The position numbers and the translations under genes were made by a program. This document shows positions 54,335 through 62,648 of a stretch of 64,000 nt of DNA, one piece after another; position 1 is the stretch's first letter, and the number at the start of each line of letters is the position of its first letter. This DNA is from Desulfobacula toluolica Tol2 (lineage in GTDB: Bacteria > Desulfobacterota > Desulfobacteria > Desulfobacterales > Desulfobacteraceae), in NCBI RefSeq assembly GCF_000307105.1, contig NC_018645.1, positions 3,663,501 to 3,727,500 on the forward strand, in the 5' to 3' direction. The notes under the pieces are model-generated. The model made no database searches and was not told where the DNA came from. It saw only the letters and a program-made list of their open reading frames with translations.

Positions 54335-54430
54335 ATTTATATGAAACTCTTTGTAAAACAAAGAGATACCTTCATGTTTTGTTATGGGCAAACCAGGATG
54401 AAATACCAGGTCTGCCCGTGGCAGTTATTA
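54335..54430 (+). repeat. long copy of the dispersed repeat (copy F)
   Basis: TTTATATGAAACTCTTTGT, an ACAAAGAG arm, then TTCATGTTTTGTTATGGGCA, ACCAGGTCTGCCCGTGGCAG, TTATTA. It is inverted relative to copy E. The CTCTTTGT / ACAAAGAG stem is compensated compared with the different stem of copy E. Confidence 0.7.
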
Positions 54431-54520
54431 TGAATAAAACTTCTGGATATCGACACAGGTATCCAATGCTTTAATACCCGAAAAGCGATGTGGGTTGCAG
54501 ATAAAAAAATCCCATCAGCA

Positions 54521-54976
54521 TTATCCTGACGGCAGACTCTGACGAATGGTCTTCAGCAGTCTGCAGGCCTGAGCCGTTTTTTCAGGGTCAAGATCCGGCA
54601 ATGCCCTTTCAATGATTTCATTTTCTTTTTGCTGGGCCGCCTGAAAGGCTGTCCGGCCCGGATCAGTCAACACCGCCAATTTTGAACGTTTGTGGCGGGG
54701 ATTGTCTATAAATTGCAAAAAGCCCCGGGAGGACAATTGATTGCAGACTGTTTGAACAAACTGACGGGAAACACCCAGCCGGTCTGCAATATCAGGAACA
54801 GTTACCGGCCCGGTATGAGTAAGTACCAGAATAACCTTATGCTGGGATGTGGCAAGCCCGGCCTGCTCATGTACCTTATCCATAATGCCGAACAAGACGT
54901 CATGCAGCGCAAAGACTTCCAAAAACAGATTATGAATAATTTTCCCTGGTTTAATTTCAGAAACGTGAGATGTCAT
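54521..54976 (-). CDS. MarR-family transcriptional regulator
   Basis: A 151-residue winged-helix regulator. The recognition region is VTVPDIADRLGVSRQFVQTVCNQL, followed by the wing FIDNPRHKRSKLAVLTDPG. ATG 54976 is chosen over GTG 54988 on RBS spacing. It lies two bases after the ICMT-like gene and presumably regulates that operon; no operator palindrome was identified. Confidence 0.87.
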   Translation of the reverse strand: MTSHVSEIKPGKIIHNLFLEVFALHDVLFGIMDKVHEQAGLATSQHKVILVLTHTGPVTVPDIADRLGVSRQFVQTVCNQLSSRGFLQFIDNPRHKRSKLAVLTDPGRTAFQAAQQKENEIIERALPDLDPEKTAQACRLLKTIRQSLPSG

Positions 54977-54978
54977 GA

Positions 54979-55476
54979 CTATATCCACCGCCTCACTTTC
55001 CGACAGTATTGTATGTACTCTTCACCAAAAGTTCTTTCCATATAAGCTTCCTCATGTGGAATGACATAGTATGATAAATATAAAAACAAAGGCAGATAAG
55101 CGGCCAATATCCATAAACTTCCTGCGGCCAGGCCGATGCCGATAAAAAAGATAGAACCACCCAAATACATGGGGTTGCGAGTAAATCGATATGTGCCCTG
55201 AACAACAAGTTCAGTGGCGGGAAGATTAGTGCTTACGTTGGTTCCGGTTTTTTTGAACTTTTCATGGCCTATGTACATGAAAATAAAACCACCGATGCCA
55301 ATAAAAATTCCGGTCATAAGGTTCGCAGACGCCGAAAGGATATCGATATTGTGAGGATATATAAATTCAAGGACACCGCCCGCCAAAAGGCAAATAAAAA
55401 AAACGGTCGGGGGCATCAGGTTTACGTTGGGGGAATCTTCATTCAGGGTCTTGGAACAGGTCTTTTCTAAACTCAT
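54979..55476 (-). CDS. isoprenylcysteine methyltransferase-family membrane protein
   Basis: A 165-residue membrane protein with about four helices. The PEMT/ICMT signature is GTYRFTRNPMYLGGS followed, near the end, by HEEAYMERTFGEEYIQYCRKVRRW. Bacterial members methylate small hydrophobic or phospholipid-like substrates; the true substrate is unknown. It is the first gene of a two-gene operon with the MarR regulator. Confidence 0.87.
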   Translation of the reverse strand: MSLEKTCSKTLNEDSPNVNLMPPTVFFICLLAGGVLEFIYPHNIDILSASANLMTGIFIGIGGFIFMYIGHEKFKKTGTNVSTNLPATELVVQGTYRFTRNPMYLGGSIFFIGIGLAAGSLWILAAYLPLFLYLSYYVIPHEEAYMERTFGEEYIQYCRKVRRWI

Positions 55477-55645
55477 TTTAATTTCCTTTCAATATTTTAT
55501 CTTTTTAATCTACACAATCATAAATTATGACAACCTCTTTGTCAAGTTGACAAGTCGATTTTCAATCAAGACAGATTCACCCTGTTTTCCCAGACCATTC
55601 AGCGTCAAGAATCTGCTGAAATAAATTTGAAACTATTTTTATATA

Positions 55646-55675
55646 TTGACATTTTCAATCCGATTATGCTAGTAA
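55646..55675 (+). promoter_or_regulatory. candidate promoter of the ABC transporter
   Basis: Perfect TTGACA, 18 bases, TAGTAA. About 127 bases of leader follow before the GTG start. Confidence 0.4.
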
Positions 55676-55742
55676 AAAATTAAAACTCAGCTATGAAAGC
55701 TGTTATTGCACAGATATAAAATTTAAATTTTTTTCATTAATA

Positions 55743-55782
55743 AAACCATGAAGGTTAATAGATTAAATGATCTTTATGGTTT
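55743..55782 (+). promoter_or_regulatory. leader hairpin before the ABC permease
   Basis: AAACCATGAAG pairs with CTTTATGGTTT (11 bp, one G-U) across an 18-base loop, 9 bases before the GGAG RBS. It could attenuate or control translation. No known riboswitch core was seen. Confidence 0.4.
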
Positions 55783-55801
55783 CTTTATTTGGAGATAACT
55801 T

Positions 55802-56875
55802 GTGATAACAGTCAGTTCATTGAATCAAAACAGATCTATTTTATTCAAACTCTTATCGTATAATAAAAAAATTGTACTAATATCGATTTTTCTTGGAATC
55901 CTTGTTTTGACATCCTTATTTGCAATTACATGTGGAAATTTTAATATTGAGTTTTCAGACATTTTTTCAGTTATTGCAGCTAATATATCGCCCTTTACAG
56001 ATATCGAATCCGTCAATCGTCTGCATAATACCATCATATGGAAAATAAGACTGCCCAGAATCATTCTGGCAATAAATGTCGGTATTGCACTTTCCATTTC
56101 AGGTGCAGTATTTCAAGGATGTTTTAAAAACCCCCTGGTTGAACCCTATATTCTCGGTATTTCTTCAGGTGCTGCATTTGGTGCTGCATTGGGAATTTTA
56201 TTTCCAAGTTTTTTTCTTTCAGTACAGGCTTTGGCTTTTTGTTTTGCGTTTATTGCCGTTGCAGCTGCATATTTTCTTGCACACACACGGGGTGAAACGC
56301 CCATAATAATGCTGATACTTGCCGGGATCATAATCGGATCCATATTTTCAGCATTTGTAGGCATAATAAAATATCTTGCCCAGGATTCAGCTTTAAGGGA
56401 AATTGTTTTCTGGTTAATGGGTGGCTTTTATTATGCAAACTGGGGTGATGTCATTTTAATCTCTCCGATTATTTTTGTTTCGTTTTCAATTATCTGGCTC
56501 CACAGCTGGAAGCTGAATATTTTATCCATGGGTGATGACGAAGCAAAAGCTCTTGGCGTCAGTCCGGAAAAATTTAAATTTCTGTTTATAATCCTTGCCA
56601 CTCTCTCAACTGCGGTTGCAGTTTCCTGCGTTGGCATTATCGCATGGGTCGGACTTATGATGCCCCATGCAACAAGAATGGTTATGGGCCCGGACCATCG
56701 TTTTCTTATCCCGGTGTCGGCAATATTCGGGGCAATTTACCTTATTATTTGCGACACCATAGCACGAACCCTTGTCAATGCAGAGATACCCATCGGTATC
56801 ATAACATCAATTCTTGGAGCGCCTTATCTTTTTTATCTCATAAGATCAAGAGGCGCATCCGCATTTGGAGGTTAA
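55802..56875 (+). CDS. FecCD-type ABC transporter permease
   Basis: A 357-residue BtuC/FecCD permease starting with GTG after GGAG. About nine to ten helices; signature RLPRIILAINVGIALSISGA and NPLVEPYILGISSGAAFGA, then GDDEAKALGVSP and GLMMPHATRMVMGPDHRFLIP. It imports iron complexes, haem or corrinoids. The substrate cannot be chosen. Its stop is one base before the ATG of the ATPase. Confidence 0.9.
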   Translation: MITVSSLNQNRSILFKLLSYNKKIVLISIFLGILVLTSLFAITCGNFNIEFSDIFSVIAANISPFTDIESVNRLHNTIIWKIRLPRIILAINVGIALSISGAVFQGCFKNPLVEPYILGISSGAAFGAALGILFPSFFLSVQALAFCFAFIAVAAAYFLAHTRGETPIIMLILAGIIIGSIFSAFVGIIKYLAQDSALREIVFWLMGGFYYANWGDVILISPIIFVSFSIIWLHSWKLNILSMGDDEAKALGVSPEKFKFLFIILATLSTAVAVSCVGIIAWVGLMMPHATRMVMGPDHRFLIPVSAIFGAIYLIICDTIARTLVNAEIPIGIITSILGAPYLFYLIRSRGASAFGG

Positions 56876-56876
56876 C

Positions 56877-57698
56877 ATGCTTCAGGTTAATAATCTGGAT
56901 TTCACTTATCCACACCTGAATGAAACAATATTAAAGGATATCTCTTTTACCGTTGAAGAAGGATCTTTATGTGGTTTGTTCGGCCCGAACGGGTGCGGCA
57001 AATCTACTCTTTTCAAATGCTGTCTTAATCTTCTTAAAATAAAAAAAGGAGAGATCCGAATGGATAACAATAATATTAAAGACCTGAAAATCAAAGATAT
57101 GGCCAAAGTCGTAGCCTATGTCCCCCAGGAACATAAACCGCCTTTTCCATACCTTGTAAAAGAGGTGGTGCTTATGGGAAGAACTCCTCATCTGAAGGGC
57201 TTTTTCGGTACTGGAAAAAAAGATATACAAAAAACCGAAGAGGCCCTTGAACTGCTTGAAATAAGCCATCTTTCAAAAAAAACATATAATCAGCTTTCCG
57301 GGGGGCAACGTCAAATGGTTCTCATGGCAAGGGCAATCGCACAGGAAACAAAAATCATGTTTCTTGACGAACCCACTTCAGCCCTTGATTTCTCCAACCA
57401 GTTAAAAATCTGGAAAATCATGAAAAAAATAACAGACAGGGGTGTAACAATTCTTGCCTGCAGTCATGACCCGAATCATGTGTCCTGGTTTTGCGATAAA
57501 GTGGTTGTTGTAAACAATAAAAGCATTGTTAATCAAGGGTCTCCCGAAGATGTAATTACACAGGCAACTCTTGATTTTATTTATGAAGATATGTGCGATG
57601 TAAAAAAAATAAATAATACCCGTGTTGTTTTTCCAAGCGATCTGAAATGCTTTGAAAAAAATTTAGCAGATGAGTCGTTCATGAAGTTGGCAAATTAA
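56877..57698 (+). CDS. ABC transporter ATP-binding protein (FecE/BtuD type)
   Basis: A 273-residue ATPase. Walker A GPNGCGKST, Q-loop VPQEHKPPFPY, signature LSGGQRQMV, Walker B IMFLDEPTSALD, and the H-loop in CSHDPNH. ATG 56877 has a perfectly placed GGAGG. It works with the upstream permease. Confidence 0.93.
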   Translation: MLQVNNLDFTYPHLNETILKDISFTVEEGSLCGLFGPNGCGKSTLFKCCLNLLKIKKGEIRMDNNNIKDLKIKDMAKVVAYVPQEHKPPFPYLVKEVVLMGRTPHLKGFFGTGKKDIQKTEEALELLEISHLSKKTYNQLSGGQRQMVLMARAIAQETKIMFLDEPTSALDFSNQLKIWKIMKKITDRGVTILACSHDPNHVSWFCDKVVVVNNKSIVNQGSPEDVITQATLDFIYEDMCDVKKINNTRVVFPSDLKCFEKNLADESFMKLAN

Positions 57699-57751
57699 AA
57701 ATATGCTGGCAAATCAAACACATCAAATATCAGAAACAGGAATCACAATTT

Positions 57752-58072
57752 ATGTTCCAAAAGTTTAATCTGGCTATTTTCATATTAATCGCATTGTTTC
57801 AATCTTCTTGTTTTGCTTCAACGACAAGACCAATAATCGACAGCCGTGGAGTTGAAGTAAACATACCCGTAAATATTCAAAGAATCTCAACAATAAATGA
57901 CGGCATGATAGAGGGAATAATGACAGCGTTCAGTGTTCAGGACAAAAAGGACATCACTTTTGCGGCCTGGCTTCTTGACTTCTGCAAAAATGTATATGGA
58001 GTTGACAACGAGACTGCAAAAAAATTACGGTCGGTTCAATGGATGGACTGGACTTTGGAAGAGATAAAATAG
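57752..58072 (+). pseudogene. ABC substrate-binding protein with internal deletion
   Basis: A 106-residue remnant. It has a signal peptide (FNLAIFILIALFQSSCFAS, possibly a lipobox Cys), then the beginning of a FecB/BtuF-type protein (PIIDSRGVEVNIPVNIQRIS). After about residue 65 it jumps to a typical C-terminus (FAAWLLDFCKNVYGV, VQWMDWTLEEI). The central 230-250 residues with the ligand site are missing without breaking the frame. It cannot bind ligand normally. Confidence 0.7.
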
Positions 58073-58137
58073 ATCCTCAGTCCAAGTGCCTGTAAAATCA
58101 TAGTCCTGATATAAGTTTGCCGGAAGCCATAGCCAGA

Positions 58138-58167
58138 TGCATATATGTAATCCCACATATATGTTAG
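58138..58167. repeat. hairpin CATATATG / CATATATG
   Basis: GCATATATGTAATCCCACATATATG holds two copies of the self-complementary 8-mer CATATATG. It lies between the truncated binding-protein gene and the convergent gene; no T-run. Confidence 0.3.
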
Positions 58168-58202
58168 TCCTTTAAATTTTTTTTAAAATTGTGTATGAAC
58201 GA

Positions 58203-59129
58203 TCAGGTTGCTCCGGCTTCTTCAGCAAATTTAGTATAGACAAACTCCTCTAAATTTATTTTTTCATGAATTGAACCCATCTCTTTTGTAATATAATCCT
58301 GAATTTTTTCGAAATCTTCCAGTTGTGGCATAAGGTTATCTGTTGTAATGCGATCCGCCGGAGAAGTAAGCACTCTTTCAATAACATCTATGTCCTGATT
58401 AAGAAAAAACACACCTATCCTTGCAGCTTCTTTTATATTATTTTTAATAAATTTTCCGGATTTTACAAGACTATTGGTCAGTTCCTGGACAGCATCCGGA
58501 AAATAACGAATGATGTCTGTTTTTATAACCAAGACACAACAGGGATGGTCCGGCCAAATATTTTTTGACAATTCAAATTCATCACCAAGCCCTGCTTTTA
58601 TTACATTAGAACCAAAAGGCTCTGCAACCAAAAAGCCGCCGATTTTCCCCTGTTTATCGATCTCCATATAAGTAGGTATTTTTGATGGGGCAACTGTTTG
58701 TACTTCAACATCTTTACCAATACCCATTTCCATATTGTTATCTTTTAACAATTTATGCAAAAGCATATTGTGAATTGATAAATGAAAGGGGATCAGAACA
58801 TCTTTGCCTTTAAAGTCATTAATATTATTTATATTTGCACTTTTGTTGGTAATTAAAACACTCCCATTTTTATGACCAAGGAGTATTAATCTTATATCTT
58901 CCCCCTTTCTAAAATGATCCATTGCTAATGGAGCCAGCATAAAGGCGGCATTAATGTCCCCACGTGAAAAAGCTATACTGAGGGTTCCCCAATCAACAAA
59001 AGAACGAGTCTCTATATTTGAATATTTAAATATTTCATCTCTTTTTAATATTTTTCTTTCTGTAACACCTAGAATAAGATGGTCGGTAATATTCAAATAG
59101 CCGATTTTTATATTTGGTTTATTATTCAT
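58203..59129 (-). CDS. SsuA/THI5-like substrate-binding protein, no signal peptide
   Basis: A 308-residue NMT1/SsuA-type binding-fold protein. KIGYLNITDHLILGV at the start, GDINAAFMLAPLAMD, FKGKDVLIPFHLSIHNM and GGFLVAEPFGSNVIKAG. It begins directly with the fold and shows no export signal, although an ABC role would require one. It may be cytosolic, perhaps a sensor or an enzyme, like MqnA/MqnD relatives. No cognate permease is adjacent. Confidence 0.8.
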   Translation of the reverse strand: MNNKPNIKIGYLNITDHLILGVTERKILKRDEIFKYSNIETRSFVDWGTLSIAFSRGDINAAFMLAPLAMDHFRKGEDIRLILLGHKNGSVLITNKSANINNINDFKGKDVLIPFHLSIHNMLLHKLLKDNNMEMGIGKDVEVQTVAPSKIPTYMEIDKQGKIGGFLVAEPFGSNVIKAGLGDEFELSKNIWPDHPCCVLVIKTDIIRYFPDAVQELTNSLVKSGKFIKNNIKEAARIGVFFLNQDIDVIERVLTSPADRITTDNLMPQLEDFEKIQDYITKEMGSIHEKINLEEFVYTKFAEEAGAT

Positions 59130-59463
59130 TAGCTCCTCAATGCAATCATTTTTTAATAAAAAAATATTTTATCCGATTCATTTAGCAAGCAAATACGGGA
59201 ATTTGTCAATTACTTTCTAAATTTTATCAGTAATTCAGACCGGCATTTAATAAATGTTAACTGAATTTGATGCTGGACTTATAGATATAGCCCGCACCAT
59301 AAAATCTTTAAGATACCGATGCAAATCAAAACCGGTTTCCGTTAAAAATTGAAGCCAAGATAATGCAAGTAGTTTTGAGTGTTAGCTAATCTCCTTGCCT
59401 CTATTGCCGCCAAGAATCAGAACCAAAGAGCAAATTACATTTCCGATGTTTTAACCTCTTCCT
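59130..59463. other. intergenic region, no gene
   Basis: About 330 bases. A minus-strand frame at 59247-59378 reads like a decayed protein end (SWLQFLTETGFDLHRYLK) but has no start. Nothing else is seen. Confidence 0.4.
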
Positions 59464-59814
59464 TTACGCCTTTTTAACAACAGAACATTTAAGGTACATG
59501 GCGCCGAAACCTGCAATCTTACAGGAAATATCGTGGCCATTTACAGGTTCATCAAGGAGTTTGATGTTTTTGACCTTCGTACCAAATTTAATTGTGTCCT
59601 TTCCGGCCTTAAGATCTTTGATGGTGGTGACTGTATCTCCATCCTGCAAAGGATTGCCATTGGCATCGAGGAATCGTGGCGCATCTTCCGAGGGCTTATC
59701 AGAAGCCTGATAAGATATCCACTCGTGAGTACATTCAGGACATATCCACAGGAGTCCATCAGGATAGGCATAAGGTGAATTACATTTGGGACATGTATTT
59801 TCTTCAACTGACAT
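59464..59814 (-). CDS. PhnA/YjdM zinc-ribbon protein
   Basis: A 116-residue protein with an N-terminal zinc ribbon (CPKCNS ... CPECTHEW) and the PhnA domain (LQDGDTVTTIKDLKAGK; KNIKLLDEPVNGHDI). Family members are called alkylphosphonate utilisation proteins, but their role is not established. The IS element begins 53 bases upstream of its start and may have replaced or altered its promoter. Confidence 0.92.
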   Translation of the reverse strand: MSVEENTCPKCNSPYAYPDGLLWICPECTHEWISYQASDKPSEDAPRFLDANGNPLQDGDTVTTIKDLKAGKDTIKFGTKVKNIKLLDEPVNGHDISCKIAGFGAMYLKCSVVKKA

Positions 59815-60030
59815 AGCAAAATTCCTATTTGATTGTATAAACTTGTTTAAAATATTTTTCTCATACAGTGAAACACTGGGACGTCTAAATCTTCCTGTTT
59901 AGTTTGCTCATAATTTGGCCCTCCATTGAACCTGCTTGAGTTGCAGGTAATCTATCCACCTGTAACTCATGCATTTCAACACGCTGATCGCACATACGTT
60001 TTCGATCAATAATGACCAGGCAAGCCATTC

Positions 60031-61676
60031 TCAAGCGATTACAGATCTGATTTGAGACGTGACGTCTGAATTATTTGTATTGTCTGGGATAGATTTCATG
60101 TGACCAATAAATTTTCCACAACTCGCTGTAATATCAATTATATTTTCTGTTTTTTCACCGTTTTTAGGTACCGGCAAAAGAGATAAATAGCATCTCTTTT
60201 CAGAAGAAAAAACCGCTGTCATACTTCCGGGGTTCGGTAAAATTTCCCGGCGTTGCCGGGTTAAAGACAACAGTTTTTTTTCAATTTCCTGTTGTTCCTT
60301 TACAGTCACTCTCATGACCATCTTTGCTGCGTCTTCAGGTAAGGTTCCACAAAAAGCTGGCAAGCGCAGTGCGATTCTGTTGGCGTCTTTTACTTCGCCG
60401 ACGCCATGGGTTTTACCAAGGCCAAACAGGGATTCAATATTATCGGAACAAATGGGCATCCCGATATTGTTCAATCCCAATGATGATGCGACGATCAGTT
60501 GATTTTCCATCCAGGTCATAAAGCCGATAGATACCTGAGATCTCTGGGGAATAGATTGTAACATCGCTTTGCACTCTTTGTATGTCTCGAAATTCAGCCC
60601 TCGATGTTTAAGGATTTTCTGGCTTTCTAAAAGCGGACGGGCATCACGGAGGAATCGCTTGATAAACGGCCTGTGTTCAGAAAGCTTACCGATGGAATTT
60701 CTAAGCTTTGCAATGACAGATCCCTCTGATGTTCGCCCTCGTGGGGAGTGTTGAAGAATCATTTCAGCCCATTTCACCAGTCGATGAATATTCATGAATC
60801 GGGCTTTTGTCGATACTTTTGGAGGAACCAGACAGCCAAGATCCGTCTGTTTCATTTTTTTTGAGGCTTGACCGCATGCAGAGATAAAGCCATCATAAGA
60901 AGGATGCCTATTGTATTCTTTTTTCAGCAGATTGGCAACGACATGAGAGACATCATCGATGGAATGACTATACAGCCCTCTTTCCTTCAGAAGTCTGACG
61001 CCTTTTTTCAAATCCAATCCACCGTCTTTTAAATATGCCGCAGGCTTTCCCGTAATATGGATCACCTGTTGTAAAAAATCCGCAATGGATTTTCCAGTCC
61101 ATGAGGAAGCCACAGAAATGGCAACACAATTTATGTTTTTAAGGGCAGGCGCGCTCTCATTGGTGGCATGATGATTGATGTTAAGTTCGAGAACAGCAAG
61201 AATTTTACCGACACCCAAGGCGATAGAAGTATCTATGATCCAGATGGCACCGTTTACAAATTTGTTTTTCTCAAAAGAAACTGAAGGCAGACCACTGTAA
61301 GTCCAAATTTTTGACAATGAATAGCGAGTGAGCCAGTTGATGATCGTTTGAGGGCAAGGAACTTTGCCGTCAATTCCAAAATATGGGGCTAATACGCCAA
61401 GCACCCTGGATATGGCTCTGAATCCAATACGACCGATCAGGAATAGGCTCAATGAAATATAAATCAGCAATTCTTTCTTTTCCTTGGCAGGCAAGGTGGC
61501 TTTTTTGCGCTCTTCAACCAGCTGCTGCCTGGTCTTTCGAAATTGAAACTTGTATTTGTCTCGATCGTTTCTAATGCGTTTCAGTTCAGCTTTTTGATAC
61601 TTAATCGTTTGATTTCGATCAACTGCTTTCCCTTTCCAGGCCGATCTACTTTTTTTAATTTTGAAATTTTACTCAT
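60031..61676 (-). CDS. transposase-like protein with A7 frameshift near the start
   Basis: The main frame runs from 61668 to 60031, but its first standard start would be TTG 61494. Upstream it still reads as protein: SRSAWKGKAVDRNQ and a basic coiled coil RIRNDRDKYKFQFRK. An ATG at 61674-61676 opens MSKISKLKK in the other frame, and a -1 shift on TTA-AAA-AAA-G joins the two into one 548-residue protein. Possible DDE-type residues occur in WIIDTSIALG, YLKDGGLDL and CSDNIESLFGLGK. I cannot assign an IS family. Homologues are usually annotated hypothetical or transposase. Confidence 0.65.
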
Positions 61677-61811
61677 AAAAAAACCGATTTCAGTTGAAAA
61701 AACAGAAAACATAAGGCGCAAAAGGAATTTTACAACAATCTTGAGTCATTCAGTGGGGTTTGCTATTGTGCGGTTAGATATTGGGTTAATGAAAATAGAG
61801 AAGGATCTCTA

Positions 61812-62117
61812 ATGACACATGATAGATTGAAAGCTAAAACGATCCCAGGTGAATATTGCAGATTTTGCGGTAATGATTCGGTTCCTCTTGTGAAAACTAA
61901 ATGTTGTGATCAATGGATTTGCTGCGACACTTCTTATGTTTCCATCGAAGGTGGAGGGTATTGTCAATATCACCATGAGCAATACAGCGTTTGCTATTTC
62001 CATTACAATGACGGGCATTCCGGAAAATGGCAAGAATGCGAAGAATGCAGGGATCTGCTCGGTGAAGATGATTTTAAAGCGGCTTTCCATGATCCTAACA
62101 ATGTACCACGATATTAA
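61812..62117 (+). CDS. Cys/His-rich passenger protein of the IS
   Basis: A 101-residue protein behind AAGGA. It has a zinc-finger-like Cys/His arrangement: CRFCGN, KCCDQWICC, YCQYHHEQ, CYFHY, CEECRD. No domain name comes to mind. It diverges from the transposase and lies inside the inverted ends, so it travels with the IS. It could be a regulator or a target-choice factor, but this is a guess. Confidence 0.75.
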   Translation: MTHDRLKAKTIPGEYCRFCGNDSVPLVKTKCCDQWICCDTSYVSIEGGGYCQYHHEQYSVCYFHYNDGHSGKWQECEECRDLLGEDDFKAAFHDPNNVPRY

Positions 62118-62193
62118 CCCGAATAAGAGGCCCAAAAACCGAGCAAAAAAAATGGGCTAATACGCGGTTTTTTAGACACCCCAGTGAAACACT

Positions 62194-62648
62194 TATCACG
62201 ATAAAAGACAAATGAAGACTTCATTACTTGTATTTACAGTGAGAGTCAAGTAGTTAAAGGGATAGAAGCTTGCTTTTTGTTTATCAAAGTCACGAATATT
62301 ACCGATCCCCCCTGATATAAGTCAAGACAAGAATAAAGGCTTGAAAAATTCGTATTCCAGTTAGTTGATGAATTCCAAAGTTCTCAATGGGTAATAACAG
62401 TGACAGAGGAGCGTTATGAATTTAAAATAACAATGAGCCAGTCTGACCGGCTCAAGGATAATTATCCTGATGGAAATTGTCAGGAGATATTCAAAATATT
62501 AATGATACCATTTGTAATCTTGCTTTTATTTTTTTGATGTCGGACAAACCGAAAAGGAAGGCCAGAAAAAATCCAGAATACTGTCTATACTAAAGGAATC
62601 CCCGGCATACAAAAACCTTATGTTTGAAATGTTATAATCCTTTTTTTA
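62194..62648. other. intergenic region with possible gene remnant
   Basis: About 450 bases to the right of the IS. Contains a possible degenerate frame (62351-62537). Nothing else is recognised. Confidence 0.4.
62351..62537 (+). pseudogene. possible decayed gene end with C-terminal helix
   Basis: A frame reading FQLVDEFQSSQWVITVTEE, then RYEFKITMSQSDRLKDNYP, ending in a hydrophobic ILMIPFVILLLFF and TGA. There is no good start; GTG 62400 would give 45 residues. The composition looks protein-like. Family unknown. Confidence 0.25.

Larger units (their letters stand above)
55477..55801. other. divergent intergenic region
   Basis: About 325 AT-rich bases between the divergent ICMT-like and fecCD-type genes. 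It holds the promoter (55646-55675) and leader hairpin (55743-55782) of the ABC transporter. No further signal is seen. Confidence 0.5.
59867..62193 (-). mobile_element. insertion sequence of unassigned family with passenger gene
   Basis: Inverted ends: left AGTGAAACACTGGG-ACGTCTAAA (59867-59889); right, read inward, AGTGTTTCACTGGG-GTGTCTAAA (62171-62193), 18 of 23 matching. Inside are a transposase-like gene (minus) and a Cys-rich gene (plus). No target duplication is obvious. Confidence 0.65.

Noticed and set aside
54220..54474. Plus-strand frame overlapping the end of the MBL gene and repeat copy F; part of it (HVLLWAN, PGLP-AVI) is also readable in copy E
   Set aside because: The shared peptide follows from DNA similarity of the repeats; the frame lacks a start and is broken in the short copies.
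59247..59378. Possible coding remnant on the minus strand (SWLQFLTETGFDLHRYLK, RAISISPASNS)
   Set aside because: No start codon, no recognised family, only about 45 codons; kept as a note in the intergenic entry.
59860..62200. Target-site duplication of the unassigned IS
   Set aside because: Flanks (CATAC and TATCAC) share no convincing direct repeat of usual length.
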